From: Dipteris shenzhenensis | Taxonomy: Eukaryota; Polypodiophyta; Polypodiopsida; Gleicheniales | Length of the DNA: 64,000 bases | NCBI GenBank assembly: GCA_047967505.1 | Contig: CM106541.1 | Direction: 5' to 3' (one strand) | In this document: positions 1 to 12,544 of the stretch, piece by piece | Layout: every line of letters starts with the position of its first letter | Position numbering within the stretch: the stretch's first letter is position 1 | The notes under the pieces: generated by a model | Told to the model about the DNA's origin: nothing | The model's database searches: none | What the model saw: only the letters and a program-made list of their open reading frames with translations | Program-made: the position numbers and the translations under genes

Positions 1-514
1 CCACAGACGTTTGTGTGCAGCAGTGTCATTTCCAAGTTTGCTCACAAGTTTTTTCGAAATGCAAAGAAATAACAGTTTTCTGATTTGCTGATGAAGTTGT
101 AGCGGTTATCTCCTAACGGTTTCTCTTCTTGCCAAGGCAAAGTCAAGGAGTGATTCCAGTGCTTGATGGGTGCTGCATTCTCTAACATTCACGGGGAGGG
201 AGAAGATTGGGAAGAACACAAGTGCTGAGCGAACCTCAAAAAGCTTGCAAGAATGTTGCTAGAGACAGTCGTGCTATCGGCAAGAGATCTGCCTCTCCCT
301 TCATAGTTGCCTCACAAATCTTAGTAGCACCTAGCCCAGCCGAGCTTGAGAATTATTCATCACCACGTACCCCTGCAAACTGAGGCTCGACTAAAGAGAA
401 GATCTCTTTGTAGACCCCTCGAACGACTACAAAAATGCTGAATTCTCCACTGCTCACAAACAGGGAGGTGGCAGATTTACGAGCAAGGCTATTGATGGAT
501 CTGAGGAGCTAGCA

Positions 515-1180
515 ATGGAGAGACAAGGAGGGCATGGTGGAGTCACTCAAGTCTATAATGATCCCTCCACTGTAGCTACAAAATATGGTGTGGCGCAAGA
601 AACACTCAGGGCGTTGGCCAAGGACCTTGATACCCATCACCCCATCTTCTCTGAAATCTGCCGCGATATTTCAACACCAATGACCCGGGAAACTCCTTGG
701 TCAATTTCTAGGAAAAGCTTGAGGTGGGGAGATCGCTGGTGCACAACTGCATGTAGCTCACTGGCTAGCACCCCATTTAGAAACTTCCCTACAACAAAGC
801 CATCTCAAAGTTGAGACGGCTTTAGGCATTCTACATTTGCAGCATCTACATGCATACCATCTGCTTCTACCATCTGCTTCTACAATAGCAATAGAAGCTG
901 CAAGAATCGGTCGATCCAATGACCTACTTACAAGGTGCCAGTGATTGAAATACATCTCTTCTCATGGAGTGGGTTAGTCAAGCTGATAGAACTAGAGGCC
1001 ATGCCACTACAGGGAATGATCAAGTCTAGAGGCAAGTTGGAGCAAATGTATAGCTAGTACTTGAGTTTGTGGTAGGTCTTGATGATATAGTTAGCCAAGT
1101 GAAGTTGCTTCTCTTCTCTGGCAAGGAGATGGTTGCAATAGTTGGAGGCATGGGTGCGATCATATAGATAATGCTGCATC
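515..1180 (+). pseudogene. RPW8/NB-ARC resistance-gene remnant (probable)
   Basis: A broken coding stretch. From 515 one frame reads an N-terminal region for about 55 codons. Near 685 the frame shifts, and the text EKLEVGRSLVHNC followed by a Lys/Leu-rich segment resembles the second half of an RPW8 domain. At about 1064-1170 the frame reads VGLDDIVSQVKLLL, then VAIVGGMG, like the linker and P-loop start of an NB-ARC domain. The P-loop glycine/lysine part is lost and a TAG follows. RPW8-NB-ARC proteins are intracellular immune helper receptors in plants. Several in-frame stops make this a pseudogene. No LRR part is recognised downstream. The family call rests on short motifs only. Confidence 0.38.
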
Positions 1181-3740
1181 CTTGGTGTAGGAGGCAAGCA
1201 GATAACAGTCATCATTGCCCATTACACTAACATTGAGGAGGCAAATGAACCATCCTTTGAGCTCTACAAATTAGCGATGGGATCAAGGGGGGTGCCTCCA
1301 AAGCCAGTGTTGGAAGATTTGTAGAGCAATGAGTATCACTAGCCATGGGACGATTCTTGGGTTGAAGAAGGTTTTTGAAAAAATTATTCGCTTCCTTAGC
1401 AATCCTACTTGCTTACCAAATTTTGCATTACTATGTCCCCTTAATTTTTTACAAAAATTGGAGTCAATGAGTTTGGTATTTTTCTTGACTTTGAAATTTA
1501 ATTGTTGTTGGGTGCCGAGTTTGATATCTATTGCTTCTATGAACATTGTCTCCAAATGTTTGTGGGAGGGCACCAAACGTGCAAAAAATTGTACAATGTG
1601 TTGCCCACTATTCAGGAGCTGAAGTGAATGGTTCTACCTTTGAATTAGGCAACTACATTTATGTCAATGTACACATCCAAGTGTTTATGCTTGAGCTAAC
1701 ATTATGCTAAAGTTGCATACATTGTCATTGCTTGAAACATTGGAGAGGATGCGAGAGGGAGAAAACACCTCAACCTCTTTATATACCCAACTAATCATGT
1801 GCCAACCATTTCCGTTTGCGGACATGTCCATATCCTACATAATCAGTACATAATGCATGCTTTTAATGTTGCCAAGAAGGGCACCACATGGTGGCAATGC
1901 CATGTCCCCTTATATTGAGCTTCTAAATTGACAATACTAAAATCGAATCAACTTCTTTAGTATCATAGTGGAGTGCACTGAGTTGAGCTAAGTAGAGATA
2001 CAAAAAACAACAAACTTCTTATCTTATCTAACTATATATTAAGGAGGGAGGGAGGTTCTAATAAGCCACGTGTCATGTGGAGGGAGGCAAAAGATTGCCA
2101 TATGTCGTGTAGCTAGGATGCAAGCGGGGTGCATCTGCTGAGCACTGCTCTTCCCCAGGCGATTATACTCTAGTGCGTGAAATTGGAATCCTCCTCTCCT
2201 CTGCCTGTCAACTCCTGCACTTCCCTGTGTTTGCCGGTCATCTCTTCAGCCTTTTTGCTCATTTGAATCCTCCAAGCACCCATGCGCTCAAGCTCCTCAT
2301 ACGTCCTCCTCCAGTCACAAGCTAGGCTCCAGAGTATGGATAGCCATCCCAAGCATTACAATGTGGGTCATCATTGCTACATCGGGCTTCTTTGTTTGTC
2401 TTTATTTCTCTGACCTCGCACAACTCCGTGTTCTTTTATGGAATCGGTTGTAATTTCTATGTGTAATGTGAAAGGGTCTCCCTGAGGCTCCCTCACTATT
2501 TGGGATGTTTCTCTACAGGAAAGATGTTGCTTTGTGGGTGTATTTTGTAGTGATGGCCAATGATTAGAGAGCTTTTTTTAATCTAAATTTTGTGGGTATT
2601 TTTGCACACCATCCCAAAGCATGCCTGTGTAGGAAGCTTCGGAGATATTGAATGTGGGAGGTACATGCTTGTATAATCTATGATTAGAGAAGTCTAGGAA
2701 TAGTCTTTCCGATCAACCAACGTATTGATGACTTGCCCCGATCATCAAAAACCTGTAGCCAACCTCCACGAATGATCAGGTACTTCATAGACTTTTCTAT
2801 GTTTTGCACTTGAGCAAGCTGCAAGTTTGCAACCGAAGGCGTGGATGAGCAAGTTTTCAACCGATGTGTCGAGTGTTGTTGAACCTTTGCTAAATTGTGA
2901 GTGATTCTTTGTGGAGGGAGAGATAATTCTACCATTTCAAAGTGAGTGAACTTTGGAATTGAGTGAAAGAGCGATGGAGAGAAAGGGCTTTGTAATTCAT
3001 CTACCACCAAAAGAGTCCTTTTTGGGCAGGAATCCAATTTCTAGATCTGCAGAGGTAGGGAAGCATCATGAGAGGCTACACATGGATGGACTTCAAGATG
3101 GCTGGTTGTAAGGAGTTGTTGGATGGCAAGCACCTAAGTTGTTGGGCATTTACCACTTCTTAAGCATCTGGCCTCGACCATGCTCTCAACAGTCTCCATA
3201 TGAAGTTGGATCTCTATGTTTAGAACCCAAGTGGCCACCAAGGGTTTGAAGTACTCAGATCTGAGAGATGACTGGCTTTACTTCACAGGCCACATAGGGC
3301 CCAAAACTTTGAGTGTGGCGGCAATGTTTTTTGAAGCCACCGGATTTAGTCTAGCACATTTGTTCACCTCTTGCCTAGTTGGAGTGCCCATAGGGATTGT
3401 GCTATATTGATTTGAAATGCAATATAGAAAGTCCCGTGGCCACCATTTGCATCCATTTTTGGCCCTTCATCATCTCGAGTCATTTCCTACAGGAGTGTTT
3501 TGCAGGACCTTAACAATTCTCATGTTAGAACACATCAAAAATCAGGTGCTGGCCATTCTCTAAAGCTTCTTTCTTGAGGCTGAGGTCACCAAGAGGTATC
3601 TGTCTACCTTCGTCCTCCATATCAAAGCTTTTGAAGCATATGTGTTTGCCCACAAATGTACTTTTGGACAAATAGTGAATTGAAGAAGCTTGATGAAGTA
3701 AGAAGAAGATAAGTGCTCTTGCAAAGAGAGAGAGAGATTT
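1181..3740. other. No gene recognised
   Basis: I see no conserved domain on either strand. Frames are short and interrupted, and composition is like neighbouring decayed repeats. A polypurine run (ggagggagggagg) lies near 2043. Confidence 0.5.
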
Positions 3741-3741
3741 G

Positions 3742-3879
3742 GCTAGAGATGAAGGCTGAAACAGGCCCAAGAAGATGGTGAACAAATGTTACATGGCAGC
3801 AACTATCAGGTCAACAAGATTTGGGGCAAAAATGCTCAGCAAGTCATTGGTGAATTATAGATAGAAGTGCAAGAAAGCA
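3742..3879 (+). repeat. Direct repeat A, copy 1
   Basis: About 138 bp, from gctagagatgaaggctgaaa to agaagtgcaagaaag, is repeated at 5118-5258 at roughly 85% identity by eye. The two copies lie about 1.38 kb apart in the same orientation. They could be diverged LTR pieces or a segmental duplication; I see no primer site beside them. Confidence 0.75.
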
Positions 3880-4486
3880 ATTCTGAAACCAAGACCTTAG
3901 TGTCTTGGTGAGGATGTTTGACCTTGAGATGTGGTTGGATGAGGAGTCGAAAACTTTTGTGAAAGTGAAGGATATTGATGAGTGCTTGGAGTCATCCAGG
4001 TGCTAGCTAGTATGGCTGACATAGAGGAGGATTCTTTGCTAGAACCTGGACGTAGGAGGGGGCTACACATGGAAGCTGGGAGCTCAGTGCAAGCTCATGG
4101 TCTAGCTAATCTAGATTTATGTTTGGGATTTGATTTCTCGAGTATGTTGTTTAGTTGTGGACTTGACAGACCCTGAGAGCATGGTGTTTGGAGAAACTCA
4201 AGAAGTTATCCTTTTAAGAAGGGGACATTTGGAGGATGCCAGTGTCTAGAGTGCTGAAGTTCAAAGGTGGGTACATGATTGAAGGATGTGGTGCCATCGG
4301 GTCCTACCAAAGATGGACCTATGTACCAAGTTGGTTTGCTTGCGCGGGATTGGACCTGCTAGAGCAGGAGCCACTGGTTGAAAGAGCAAGAACTAATATA
4401 GACACCGCATTGTTCCAAGGGGCTACAACATGGGCGCTGCATGAGCATCTTCATCGATGAGTTGGGATATGAATAGGGGTGCTGGG

Positions 4487-4740
4487 AAATTCCTCCCCAT
4501 CTATAAGCCTCCATATGAGGAGACCATGGGGGAGGTGGACCTAGGGTTAGGGCTACCACATGGGTAGCTTATTGGCGGCTGTCATGTGGGTAGCAAACTC
4601 AGAGGGAATACAAAGAAGAGGGGGCTACCACATCGGCAACATCTAGGCTGCCAGGTGGGCAGCATACAAGCAATCAAGAAAAGGAATATGGGGTTGTCCC
4701 ATGGGTAGCACATAGGCTTCCATATGGGTAGCACAATCAT
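4487..4740 (+). repeat. Diverged repeat B with CCACATGGGTAGC motifs, copy 1
   Basis: The segment starting cctccccatctataag, followed by several variants of ccacatgggtagc, matches 7325-7530. Further ccacataggtagc variants occur at 6800-6930, so this is a dispersed family with internal short repeats. No coding content is recognised. Confidence 0.6.
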
Positions 4741-5117
4741 AGACTTACCTGGCCATGAGTGGAGCTCTTTGTGGAGAGATTTCGTATGGAGCAAACATGT
4801 GACAAGGTGGAACTATTCACAGTAGTTCTGGGTAAGATCTGGAGCTTGGAACATGTTGACTAGAGAATGGAGGCCTGTGCAAGACAGTGTGGACATCTTG
4901 GAGCAGTCAAGTTGAGATTGGATGGATTAAAAGAGCTGGTACAGCCCAGAAGTGCATGGATCTATAGTTGCCTTCATGACAAGTGTCTACAGCAGCATGT
5001 ATGAGGCTGGTATGGTAGATCGAGGGTAGATCTTGGGCAAGATGTAGCACTAGTACAAATGTGAAACAATAGGTAGAAGCTTGGAGCTGATAGGCGATTG
5101 GCAGGAGTAGACCATGG

Positions 5118-5258
5118 GCTAGAGATCAAGGCTAAAACAGGCCTAGGAAGATGGCGAACAAATGCAACATGGGGGCGACTATCAGGTCAGCAGGATCTTT
5201 CGCAAAAATGCCTTGCAACAGGGCATTGGTGAATTATAGATAGAAGTGCAAGAAAGTA
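5118..5258 (+). repeat. Direct repeat A, copy 2
   Basis: Second copy of the repeat at 3742-3879. It shares the terminal block gtgaattatagatagaagtg exactly. Confidence 0.75.
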
Positions 5259-5572
5259 ATTGTGGCAAAGAAAAAATTCAAGGCACTTATATCGTATAGA
5301 TGGTCTTGCAGATGAAGAACCAGTACTGCGTGGTCATAGGCAAATATAACGTTTGTCTTCTATGTCCCTTTGCCATGAGTAGTCTTTCTCTGTATGCATT
5401 TGAGGGTTGAATAACATTGCATTGTTGTTTTGTTAATGGTGTGTTGCAGCTTCTACTCCTTGATGTGGTCTACTTTCCTCTTAAGGTCACATTGTACATA
5501 TGGGCCTACTAGACCATGGATGTCACAGGTGGTTGTTTATAGCAGAGGCGTAGGAGTATATTCACCCCATGA

Positions 5573-5790
5573 GTGTATGGATTTTATATAGACCTAGGAG
5601 CAAGGTTATATATGCTTTGTATAGACTGGGGAGTATATTCATTTTGTATAGATCCAAGAGCCAATATATTCATGTTGTGTAGACTTTGGAGTAAATTCAT
5701 TTTGTATAGAGTTGAAGCCAGTATATTTGTTTTGTATGGAGTCAAGAGTGAGATGTATAGTATATTCATTTTAGGAGGGTTATTTTTTTT
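5573..5790 (+). repeat. Imperfect tandem repeat, about 33-35 bp unit
   Basis: Alternating units such as gtatattcattttgtataga and a ccaagagc-type spacer recur about six times with drift. The repeat stays open in some frames only because the unit is AT-rich. Confidence 0.6.
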
Positions 5791-5879
5791 TGTATAGATT
5801 CATGGGGATATTTGTTTCATATTGATCCATAGTATGTTCGTTTTATTTGGGTCAGCAAGCTTTTGCTTGCATTTTAAGA

Positions 5880-6561
5880 TTATGGCATCGTGTCTTGGAA
5901 ATCTCGCCCTTCTCGGATGTTCTCTCTTGGAATGTACTGATCTTGCAGGATACACATAATAGGGCCAAGGTGAGTAGGCAATGGACGCATGCAGCATGAG
6001 AGCTATGATATCATATTGTGCTGCTCTTATGGACATGTATACATTACAGGATTCGTATAACAGAGATAGGGTGAGCAAGCACTGAACTGTTTTTGAACTT
6101 ATGCAACATGAGGGCTACGATATAATACTGTGCTGGGCATTGCTCTTCAGGACATGTATGGAAAATGTTGTGCTCTCTCTCTCTCTCTCTCTCCCCCTCA
6201 GTGCACAGGTCCCTTCTCGGAATTTTCACTATCTTGGAATGCATTGATCTCACCAGGAACTGCACAATAGGACCAAGCCCATGGTCTTTTGGCAATGATC
6301 TTTTGGACATGTATGCCAAGTGTGTGCTTGAGGAGCTTCTAGCTCAGAATGTTCTCTCTTGGAATGCATTGACAAGGTCAAGGTAAGCAAGCACTGGATT
6401 GTTTTGAAAGCATTCAGCATGAAGGCATCCCTCCAAATGCAATGACCTATGCTTGCATCTCTAAAGCCTGTGGTAGTTGCGAGAGAGAGCTATTTGCAAA
6501 ATATTATGTGTGCTTGAGGAGCTGCCTTTGCAAAATTTGTCTCTCTTGGAATGCATTGAAA

Positions 6562-6601
<40 letters not shown>

Positions 6602-6690
6602 ATTTTGAATGCATGCAACACGAGGGTGGCCCTTTGGATGCAGTGATCTATGGGTGTGCCTTGAAAGAGTGGGAGATGTAGAGAGAAAGA
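5880..6690 (+). pseudogene. PPR-protein gene fragments
   Basis: Pieces of a pentatricopeptide-repeat gene in several frames. At 6290-6385 the frame reads GNDLLDMYAKC, then NVLSWNALT. At 6390-6480 it reads ALDCFESIQHEG, then PNAMTYACISKACGS. At 6600-6660 FECMQHEGG recurs. The word SWNAL or a close variant is encoded at about 5937, 6230, 6356 and 6542, so four or more decayed repeat units are present. PPR proteins bind organellar RNA and are abundant in land plants. Stops, frameshifts and (CT)n tracts at about 6172 and 6564 break the frame. This is debris, not a working gene. Confidence 0.6.
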
Positions 6691-7324
6691 GAGAAGGAGA
6701 GAGTGATGGAAGCAGTGAGGAAAGGAGAGAGACAAAGAGTGATGGAAGCATCTGCAGAGCCCGTGGCCATACTGGCTATAGCCAGCACACATTGCCATGC
6801 AAACAACCACATTAGCTACCACATAGGTAGCCAAGTCGGCTGTCACATAGGTAGTCAATGATAGCATACAATCATACAAACAGCACCACATTAGTGCACA
6901 ATAGCCACATTAGCAACATGGTAGTCGGTGATTGGAGCAAATGCAGCCCGACCAGCTTGATTGGGATAGATTTGGCCAGGGGGTTGCTTGCCTTGGTCGA
7001 TCATTTCTAAGGCCCAAGGGAGCCTATAAAAGGTAGCCACCTTGGCCTCTTTCGTCATTCACTTCCAGGATTGAAGAGTGCAGCCAACAGTAGTATTTTG
7101 CAGCTAAGGTTAGGCTAGGATTAGGAGCAGCGAATCTGTTCATCGTTGGCATCTATAGGACATCTTCTAGGCCCCTTCATTTTGGACAGCAGCAGCAGCA
7201 TTAGGGTCTGCATCAAAGCATCCCTCTTTTGCTTATCTACAATGAGGGTTCATCCCTCCATACAGTACTTATTCTTTGAGTTGTATTTAGCCCTATTGGG
7301 AATACATTTATGTTGGCAATGGGC

Positions 7325-7530
7325 AGATCACCTCCCCATCTATAAGTTCCCAAATGAGGAGAGCGTGGGGGAGATGGACCTAGGGCTAGGGCTACCACAT
7401 GAGCATTTGATTGGATGCCTTTGTGGGCAGCATGCCCCAAGGGAAAAAGAAAGAGAGGGGGTTGCCACATGGGCAAGCACCTCATAGCAGAGCAAGGGGA
7501 ATACCACATGGGCAGCACATGGGTAGCCAT
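7325..7530 (+). repeat. Diverged repeat B, copy 2
   Basis: Matches 4487-4740: the opening cctccccatctataag, then ggggga(g/t)gtgga-type text, then ccacatgggcagc variants. Open frames over it on both strands have no recognisable domain and are not called as genes. Confidence 0.6.
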
Positions 7531-7845
7531 ATATGCAACACAAGAAATGAGTACCTGGCACCAAGATGGACAACAACAGGCTCTGCGTACAAAGACTGAG
7601 AAAGACCACGATGTTGTCAGCATGGGTACAACTTGGTACGGATGCTTGGAGCAGACTATACAGAGGTCCACGTGGCCTGACAAAAGGCAGATCCAAGGCA
7701 GGATCCAAGGCAGGAAGGAGGTGCAGTTGTGGTGCAGATCTATAGGTGTTTGGCAAACCCTTAGGGATTGCATTGGACCACGGTTTGGGGCAAGAAAGGC
7801 CCTTGACAGTTGGTAGGGAAGATGGAGCAGATAGGCGAGGGTTAT

Positions 7846-8400
7846 GGGCAGGTGGCAGGCTTGCAATAGGCCTTGGGATAGGGCAGATATGATAGGCACC
7901 CAGGTGGCCAGGAGCAGTAGTAAAAGGGCTGGCCATGGGGCCTTAGATAGAGCCCTACTGGGTCGGCCTAGTAGGCAAGTCAGCCAATAGGGGGGGCTAC
8001 TAGGTTGGCCCATTTCCCCCTATAGATCGATTGGTTTTGGGCCTTATAAAAGGGCCCCTTCTAGGGCTCATAAGGCATCACTTGGAGCAACAATCCAAGA
8101 GTAGGAAGGCCTACAATAGGCCCTACGATAGGGCAGGTGGCAGGCCTGCAATAGGCCCTGGGATAGGGCAGATATGCTAGGCACCCAGGTGGCTAGGAGT
8201 AGTAATAAAAGGGCTGGCCATGGGGCCTTAAATAGAGCCCTACTGGCTCAGCCCAGTAGGCAAGTCGGCCAATAGGGGGGCTGCTGGGTCGGCCCATTTC
8301 CCCCTACTGGGTCGATTGATTTTGGGCCTTATAAAAGGGCCCCTTCTAGGGCTCATAAGGCATCACTTGGAGCAGCAATCCAGGAGTAGGAAGGAGCGGC
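7846..8400 (+). repeat. 285-bp tandem duplication carrying a TATA box
   Basis: Copy 1 (7846-8130) and copy 2 (8131 to about 8400) are about 90% identical. Each contains ttataaaagggcccc (TATAAAA at 8045-8051 and 8330-8336, exactly 285 bp apart) followed by a conserved ctcataaggcatcacttgg segment. A similar cctataaaagg lies at 7023. The layout resembles the promoter and start region of an LTR or of a non-coding transcript. No protein domain is visible. Overlapping open frames of 133-258 codons are composition artefacts. Confidence 0.75.
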
Positions 8401-9300
8401 AATGTAATAGCAAGGAGTAGCAGCAATAGGTCCATCCTTGGGCCTATACATAGGAGCTGAAGGAGATGTACAAGGACTGTAGTCTTAGCTCAAGGTGCTG
8501 CCCCCCTAGGCTAGCTGCCTGGATAGCAAGGTGGAAGGGATCACTGCAGAGAGTCTACATAAGCTCAGTGGAGCATGCAGTGTAAGGGATCTGGAGGTGA
8601 CAGCAAGATAGTAGTACAACATTTTAGTAAGGTTAGAGGACCATGTATTGGTGGGACTCTAAGCCTCTCTTTTGTATTGTGTCCTTTTGTGGTTGGACAG
8701 AAATACCTTTGGCAATAAGAGGTGGAGTGGAGGGAGAGCTAGGAGATTTGCCACATGTTGTTATGGTGCCCTTTCCATCTTGACACGCCATAGCAAAGGG
8801 ACTTGGGCATCACTGTGTAGGAGCAAGGCAGAAGAGAGAAGCCATCTACTAACACGAGTGAGGACTCAGAGGCGGCAAGTCATGACTGTAGACAGCAAGC
8901 AGATATGAGTTGGGAACTTTGGCAATGGGACTGACCAGAGATGTGAGAATAGATTGGTGTCACGGTGACTGGTCTTCATGGCTAACGAGTGATGGAGTGG
9001 AGTGGAGAGTGTGCATAGCAAAGAACAATCACACAAATTGGAATAGTCAAGCTAAAGGATTGGCTACACACTGGTAGAGTGGATCGCAACGCAGAAGAGC
9101 ATGGTTGGCAATGCAACAAACAGAGCACAGTGATTGACCTCTTTTGCTATTTTATCAACAGTAGAAAGGGAAGCATAGTCTGGATAAGGGGTTGTGAGGC
9201 AGGCACATGTCAGTCCACATGGATGCACATTGTCTATCAAATAGCCACGAGGCGAGTTGCTGACGTGCGATGCCACGGTAGTGAGCGGTTTAACTGAAAT
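8400..9300. other. No gene recognised
   Basis: Unique-looking sequence continuing from the duplicated promoter-like block. Frames are short with no known motif. It could be the transcribed part of the same decayed element. Confidence 0.4.
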
Positions 9301-9646
9301 ATTTTTTTTTCAAAATTTTATGCTTAGTTTATATATTCACACACACACACATACAACATTTTTAAAACCTTTTAATAATCCTTTATGAAATGCTTTTCAT
9401 TTAATTTTTATTTCTTTTTGAAGGCGAGAGAGAGAGAGAGAGAGACTTTATATTATGTACACAATATTTACATTTCATGTTTAATTTATATATATACACA
9501 CATATATAAATTGCCTTTTAAATTAATCCTTTTTTAAATGCTTTTCATTTAATTTTTATCGCTTTTTGGCGGCATGAGAGAGAGAGAGAGAGAGAGAGAG
9601 AATATTATATATATGATATTTATTTATATTTATATATTTCATGTTT

Positions 9647-9682
<36 letters not shown>

Positions 9683-9698
9683 TAAACATACGTGCACA

Positions 9699-9735
<37 letters not shown>

Positions 9736-10648
9736 GAGTAACAAGGCAATAGGGTGGGTTTATGCTTTATTTTCAAATATGTGGCACATTGTGAGGGCTC
9801 TAGAAGATAGGCTCAAACAAATCCACATGTAACAAGAGAGGCTAAGACACAAGCTTGACAACCATGTGTGTGGAGTGGGCATGTGGTGAGTTATTGCCAT
9901 GAAATGACACATGTGGCCTTTGTGCAACAAGCTACCACCTTTAAGCCTCTAGCCATACCCGCACACGTATGTACATTTATATGTACATAAAAATGTACAT
10001 ACATATGTATGTATGTATGTGTGTGTGTATATGTATGTTTATATAGATAGAGACATGGTGCAAGATCGATGGAATTGACACACTTATGTGCATGGGTGCA
10101 AATATTCTAGCCATGTGCATTCAAAGGTCCACATACATCACATGAACATATACAAACACTTATAGGGACACAAGCACACATGTACATGAGTACACAATCA
10201 TATTGGATTGCACATGGACATATAGATGCATACATCCACTTGCATTGGCCTACACACAGACACACATGCAATCATCCATAATGCACAAAAAAACCCACAC
10301 ACTCCTAAGAAAACATACAAACATTATCATCATACACACACCTCTTCTTTAAAAACAAGCTTCTCCCAAATTGCATTTCTTCAATTTTAGGACTTGACTT
10401 TAATTAACGTCATTTTAATGTTCAAATAAAAATTCTTCATATGTGTGTGTGTGTGTGTGAAATAAATAATATATATTTTATTTATACCTTCAAATGAAAA
10501 ATCAATATATAATAATTAATGTGATGATTGATTATAGTCGGTCAATTTAATTCAATTAATTTAGATCATATTATTAATAAAGGCACTCCTAGGGAATCAT
10601 TTGGATTTGATTAGAAAATTTAATAAAAAGCTTACAAATGTTGAGATT

Positions 10649-10730
<82 letters not shown>
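9300..10730. repeat. AT-rich DNA with (GA)n, (CA)n and (GT)n tracts
   Basis: Microsatellites at about 9426-9445 (GA), 9577-9601 (GA), 9645-9682 (GA), 9700-9732 (CA), 10000-10036 (mixed GTAT/GT), 10443-10460 (GT) and 10651-10728 (GT running into GA). The text aatgcttttcatttaattttta occurs twice (about 9398 and 9537), so part of the block is itself duplicated. No gene. Confidence 0.85.
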
Positions 10731-10731
<1 letters not shown>

Positions 10732-10818
10732 GGAGATACAATTTGAAAATTTCTTAAAGTTATGAATAAAACCTTAAATTTAATTCCTCAAAATTAAAGG
10801 CAACTTATGGTCTCAACT

Positions 10819-10870
10819 TTGAGACTCAGCGAAGCGAGTCTGTAACCCATCATAGACAGGTCATGCTACT
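10819..10870 (+). repeat. Dispersed hairpin-forming repeat C, copy 1
   Basis: The segment gagactcagcgaagcgagtc, followed by gtaacccatcatagacaggtcatgctact, is related to 13508-13561. Each copy can fold GACTC/GAGTC- or GACC/GGTC-type stems around an agcg(a/g)agc loop. It lies directly beside the left arm of the foldback element at 10869. Confidence 0.65.
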
Positions 10871-11281
10871 TGTTTAGGTGTGTCCTTGGGTTGAGGAGAA
10901 GCTCACGTAGTGTATTTTTGAATGGTTACTTGGTTGCTATATGTACAGAATAAAATTTTGATGTTTTTGAATAAATTGCTATATCATATAGTCTTCAGGA
11001 TGCATGCTTCACATGCAAGACAGCACTTGTAATGCTTTAATAGTCTCATTCCAAATCCTTATTCGATAATTTTTTGGTCTCACACTCAAGTTTGAAATGT
11101 GTACTACAACTTGAAAACAAAGTTTTTTGAATTCCATTGAGCAATGCATAAGATAAGGGTCATGCAAGATACCTATATATAGAAAAGTCACTAAACCCTC
11201 ACCAAAAATGGCTACACCCAAGCAAACAATGGCCCACTACATGAGCTTCTCCACAACCCAAGGACACATGCCTAAACGAGA
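10869..11281. mobile_element. Foldback (MITE-like) element with about 45-bp inverted arms
   Basis: The left arm 10869-10912 (cttgtttagg ... cacgtagtg) and the right arm 11236-11281 (cactacatgag ... cctaaacgag) are reverse complements with a few mismatches. They enclose about 320 bp without coding content. This is typical of small non-autonomous foldback or MITE elements. I cannot identify a target-site duplication, so the outer limits are approximate. Confidence 0.6.
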
Positions 11282-12060
11282 ACACTAGGCATGGGTTAAT
11301 GGGCCTCCAATTTAGTGCTAAAATGATGCACACCCATTGGAGGGCATGCTCCATAACTTTTTTTTGATTTGTTGAAAATCAAACCGCATTGAAAATTTGG
11401 AATCCAAATGAGTGAGACTACTGCATGGTGGTCTTAAAACATTGATAGTTGTTGATATTGGTATTTAGATTCACCCTAAAATGGAAGAAGTTGAAAGTGT
11501 GCAATTTGTGCATGTGCAAAGATCTTTTAATAAATCCAACACTATTTACAATTTTGAATTGTTTCCTCTTCCATGCACTTTCTTGCTATATGGCTCATAA
11601 GCATGCTAAAGGTCATTGCATTTCATAATACATGGCATCAAAACTAATAGCATGCCCTTTGGCCTATTTGTGTTTTGAAGAATTTTAGGCCACATTGCAC
11701 TTATTTGGGATATTCAATTTTGCTGACGTGTAGCGCTAGAGGGGGGAAACTCGGAGGCTAAAAATTTTATTATTGCCACGAATTTTGAATTTTTAAACCT
11801 CCTACACATCGAATCTTAGAATATTAAGTACTTGTAACCTTCCCTCTCCCTGCAAACGCCCTAAAATTCACACACACCTCAACATGACCTTGTGCAAACT
11901 TTGGTTTGGCATTGTCTTCTTTCAAGTAAGTTGTCTTCTATTCTTTGTTCGCCTCACAAGCTAGCTTCTCTAGGTCTATTCTAGAATGATGGTGGTCATG
12001 GCATCAATGGCAACATGCAACTTGCCATGGATTGTCGCGTGAACTATAGCACTATGCTAC
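11282..12060. other. No gene recognised
   Basis: AT-rich, no recognisable domain, no strong repeat. Confidence 0.4.
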
Positions 12061-12065
12061 CTACA

Positions 12066-12225
12066 CGCTCATCTGCAGTCTGCTGACATGCAGAGCAAAT
12101 GAGGAGAGAGAGACATAAGGGAGAGCCTACCACATGCCACACGAAATGTAAGACTATGCAGTCTGTACTTGGCTAGACCCTGTGATCCGAGGTCTGCTAA
12201 CACATGGAGTAGATGAGGAGAGAGA
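12066..12225 (+). repeat. Short direct repeat
   Basis: The text tctgctgacatgcagagcaa plus gaggagagagag (about 12076) recurs as tctgctaacacatggagtag plus gaggagagagag (about 12192), about 116 bp apart. Confidence 0.5.
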
Positions 12226-12239
12226 GTTACATAACAAAA

Positions 12240-12288
12240 AGAGAGAAAGGAGAGAGAGCAGAGAGAGCGCACGTGCACGCGTGCGTGC

Positions 12289-12340
<52 letters not shown>

Positions 12341-12487
12341 ATATATATATATATATATAAAAGAAGACAGAGAGAGAGGCATAAGAGATAGAGAGAGATA
12401 GGAGAGGAGAGAGAGAGAGAGATAGGACAGGGGAGAGGGAGGGAGAGACAAAGACATATATATATATGTGTGTGTGTGTGTGTATGC

Positions 12488-12544
<57 letters not shown>

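Noticed and set aside
7237-8013. Open frames of 198 and 258 codons (minus) and 133 codons (plus)
   Set aside because: They overlap each other and the repeat and duplication blocks, have no domain, and reflect codon bias of the G+C-richer repeat.
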